From: Mycolicibacterium agri
GTDB lineage: Bacteria; Actinomycetota; Actinomycetes; Mycobacteriales; Mycobacteriaceae
Reading direction: 5' to 3'
DNA: 34,407 nucleotides
NCBI RefSeq assembly: GCF_002553505.1
Contig: NZ_PDCP01000063.1
Coordinates: forward strand, 1 to 34,407
Shown: positions 34,144-34,407 of the stretch, piece by piece
Layout: every line of letters begins with the position of its first letter
How positions within the stretch are numbered: the stretch's first letter is position 1
Translations under genes and position numbers: made by a program
The notes under the pieces: generated by a model
The model's input: the letters and a program-made list of their open reading frames with translations, nothing else
Databases searched by the model: none
Told to the model about the DNA's origin: nothing

Positions 34144-34407
34144 CTACAGCCGGGCCTTGACCGCCGCCGAAAGGCGCGCGCCGTCGGCCTTTCCGGCCGC
34201 GATGGCCGTCGCGGCCTTCATCACCTGACCCATCTGCTTCATTCCGGGCGGTTCGCCGTTCTGCTCGGTGACCTGAGCGATGGCGGTGTCGACGACATCG
34301 GCAAGTTCGGCGTCGGTCAGCGGCGTGGGCAGATACTCGTCGATGACGCGGGCCTCGGCGTGCTCGTTGGCCGCCAGTTCACCGCGACCGTTCTGGGTGT
34401 AGATCTG
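34144..34407 (-). CDS. GatB/YqeY-domain protein, 3' part (Rv3688c orthologue)
   Basis: Eighty-seven codons plus the stop lie in the window; the 5' part is beyond the right edge. The sequence VIDEYLPTPLTDAEL, PPGMKQMGQVMKAATA and GADGARLSAAVKARL-like end (GKADGARLSAAVKARL) is the C-terminal YqeY domain. This domain resembles the tRNA-binding tail of the amidotransferase subunit GatB. The free-standing protein's role is unresolved. Its place after the Rv3684-like gene fits M. tuberculosis order, with Rv3685c-Rv3687c replaced by accessory genes. Confidence 0.92.
   Translation of the reverse strand, partial: QIYTQNGRGELAANEHAEARVIDEYLPTPLTDAELADVVDTAIAQVTEQNGEPPGMKQMGQVMKAATAIAAGKADGARLSAAVKARL

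Overview
The window is high-GC actinobacterial chromosome, almost certainly a non-tuberculous Mycobacterium/Mycolicibacterium. From about 4.35 kb to the right edge the gene order follows the M. tuberculosis Rv3660c-Rv3688c segment: ssd, a HAD phosphatase, a Fic-like protein, acs, a secreted protease, a holin-like membrane protein, ephE, marP, a Nudix hydrolase, a thioredoxin-like protein, nth, crp, an MBL hydrolase, RidA, two Get3/ArsA-type ATPases, whiB4, ponA2, a metallophosphoesterase, cds1 and a YqeY protein. The dppABCD genes that separate the Fic-like gene from acs in M. tuberculosis are absent. Two signature mycobacterial small RNAs are recognisable: 6C (minus strand, about 7085-7181) and the RNA-polymerase-binding Ms1/MTS2823 (plus strand, about 8355-8660).

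The left end (1 to about 4355) is a defence island of different texture, with visibly lower GC and no M. tuberculosis counterparts. It begins exactly where the TadA-type ATPase gene is cut off: the ATPase keeps its Walker A and B motifs, then runs into seven foreign residues and a stop. The rest of the tad/flp locus is missing. Reading leftward, all on the minus strand, the island holds a class III nucleotide cyclase of the Pycsar type (PycC), an E2 ubiquitin-conjugating-enzyme-like protein, and a PycTM-type membrane effector. After a gene-poor stretch comes a single-chain restriction-modification enzyme (PD-(D/E)XK nuclease plus N6-adenine methylase). Its 3' part is interrupted near position 70 by what looks like the end of an IS21-family insertion sequence.

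The cyclase-E2-PycTM operon is the most interesting item. Pycsar operons are normally described as a cyclase plus an effector. An E2-like protein between them recalls the E2-only CBASS systems, in which an E2 acts on the nucleotide-signal synthase. If the call holds, this is a Pycsar variant with a built-in conjugation-type regulator.

The core region has its own regulatory story. CRP is encoded here (17844-18518). Near-consensus CRP boxes overlap the likely promoters of Ms1 (8324-8339) and acs (9525-9540), and a palindrome covers the likely crp promoter, so a local cAMP-CRP circuit is plausible. A second class III cyclase, fused to an alpha/beta hydrolase, lies at 28829-30172. Several genes (acs, the HAD gene, ponA2, the phosphoesterase) have a TANNNT hexamer seven bases before the start codon, the signature of leaderless mycobacterial transcripts.

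The right part (27.6-34.4 kb) is accessory: tRNA-Pro(CGG), an Rv1733c-like membrane protein flanked by two copies of a palindromic repeat, the hydrolase-cyclase fusion, a heme-oxygenase-fold diiron enzyme facing a CDGSH protein/methyltransferase pair, an uncharacterised 225-residue protein, a small acidic protein, an F420-dependent oxidoreductase and the 3' end of the YqeY gene.
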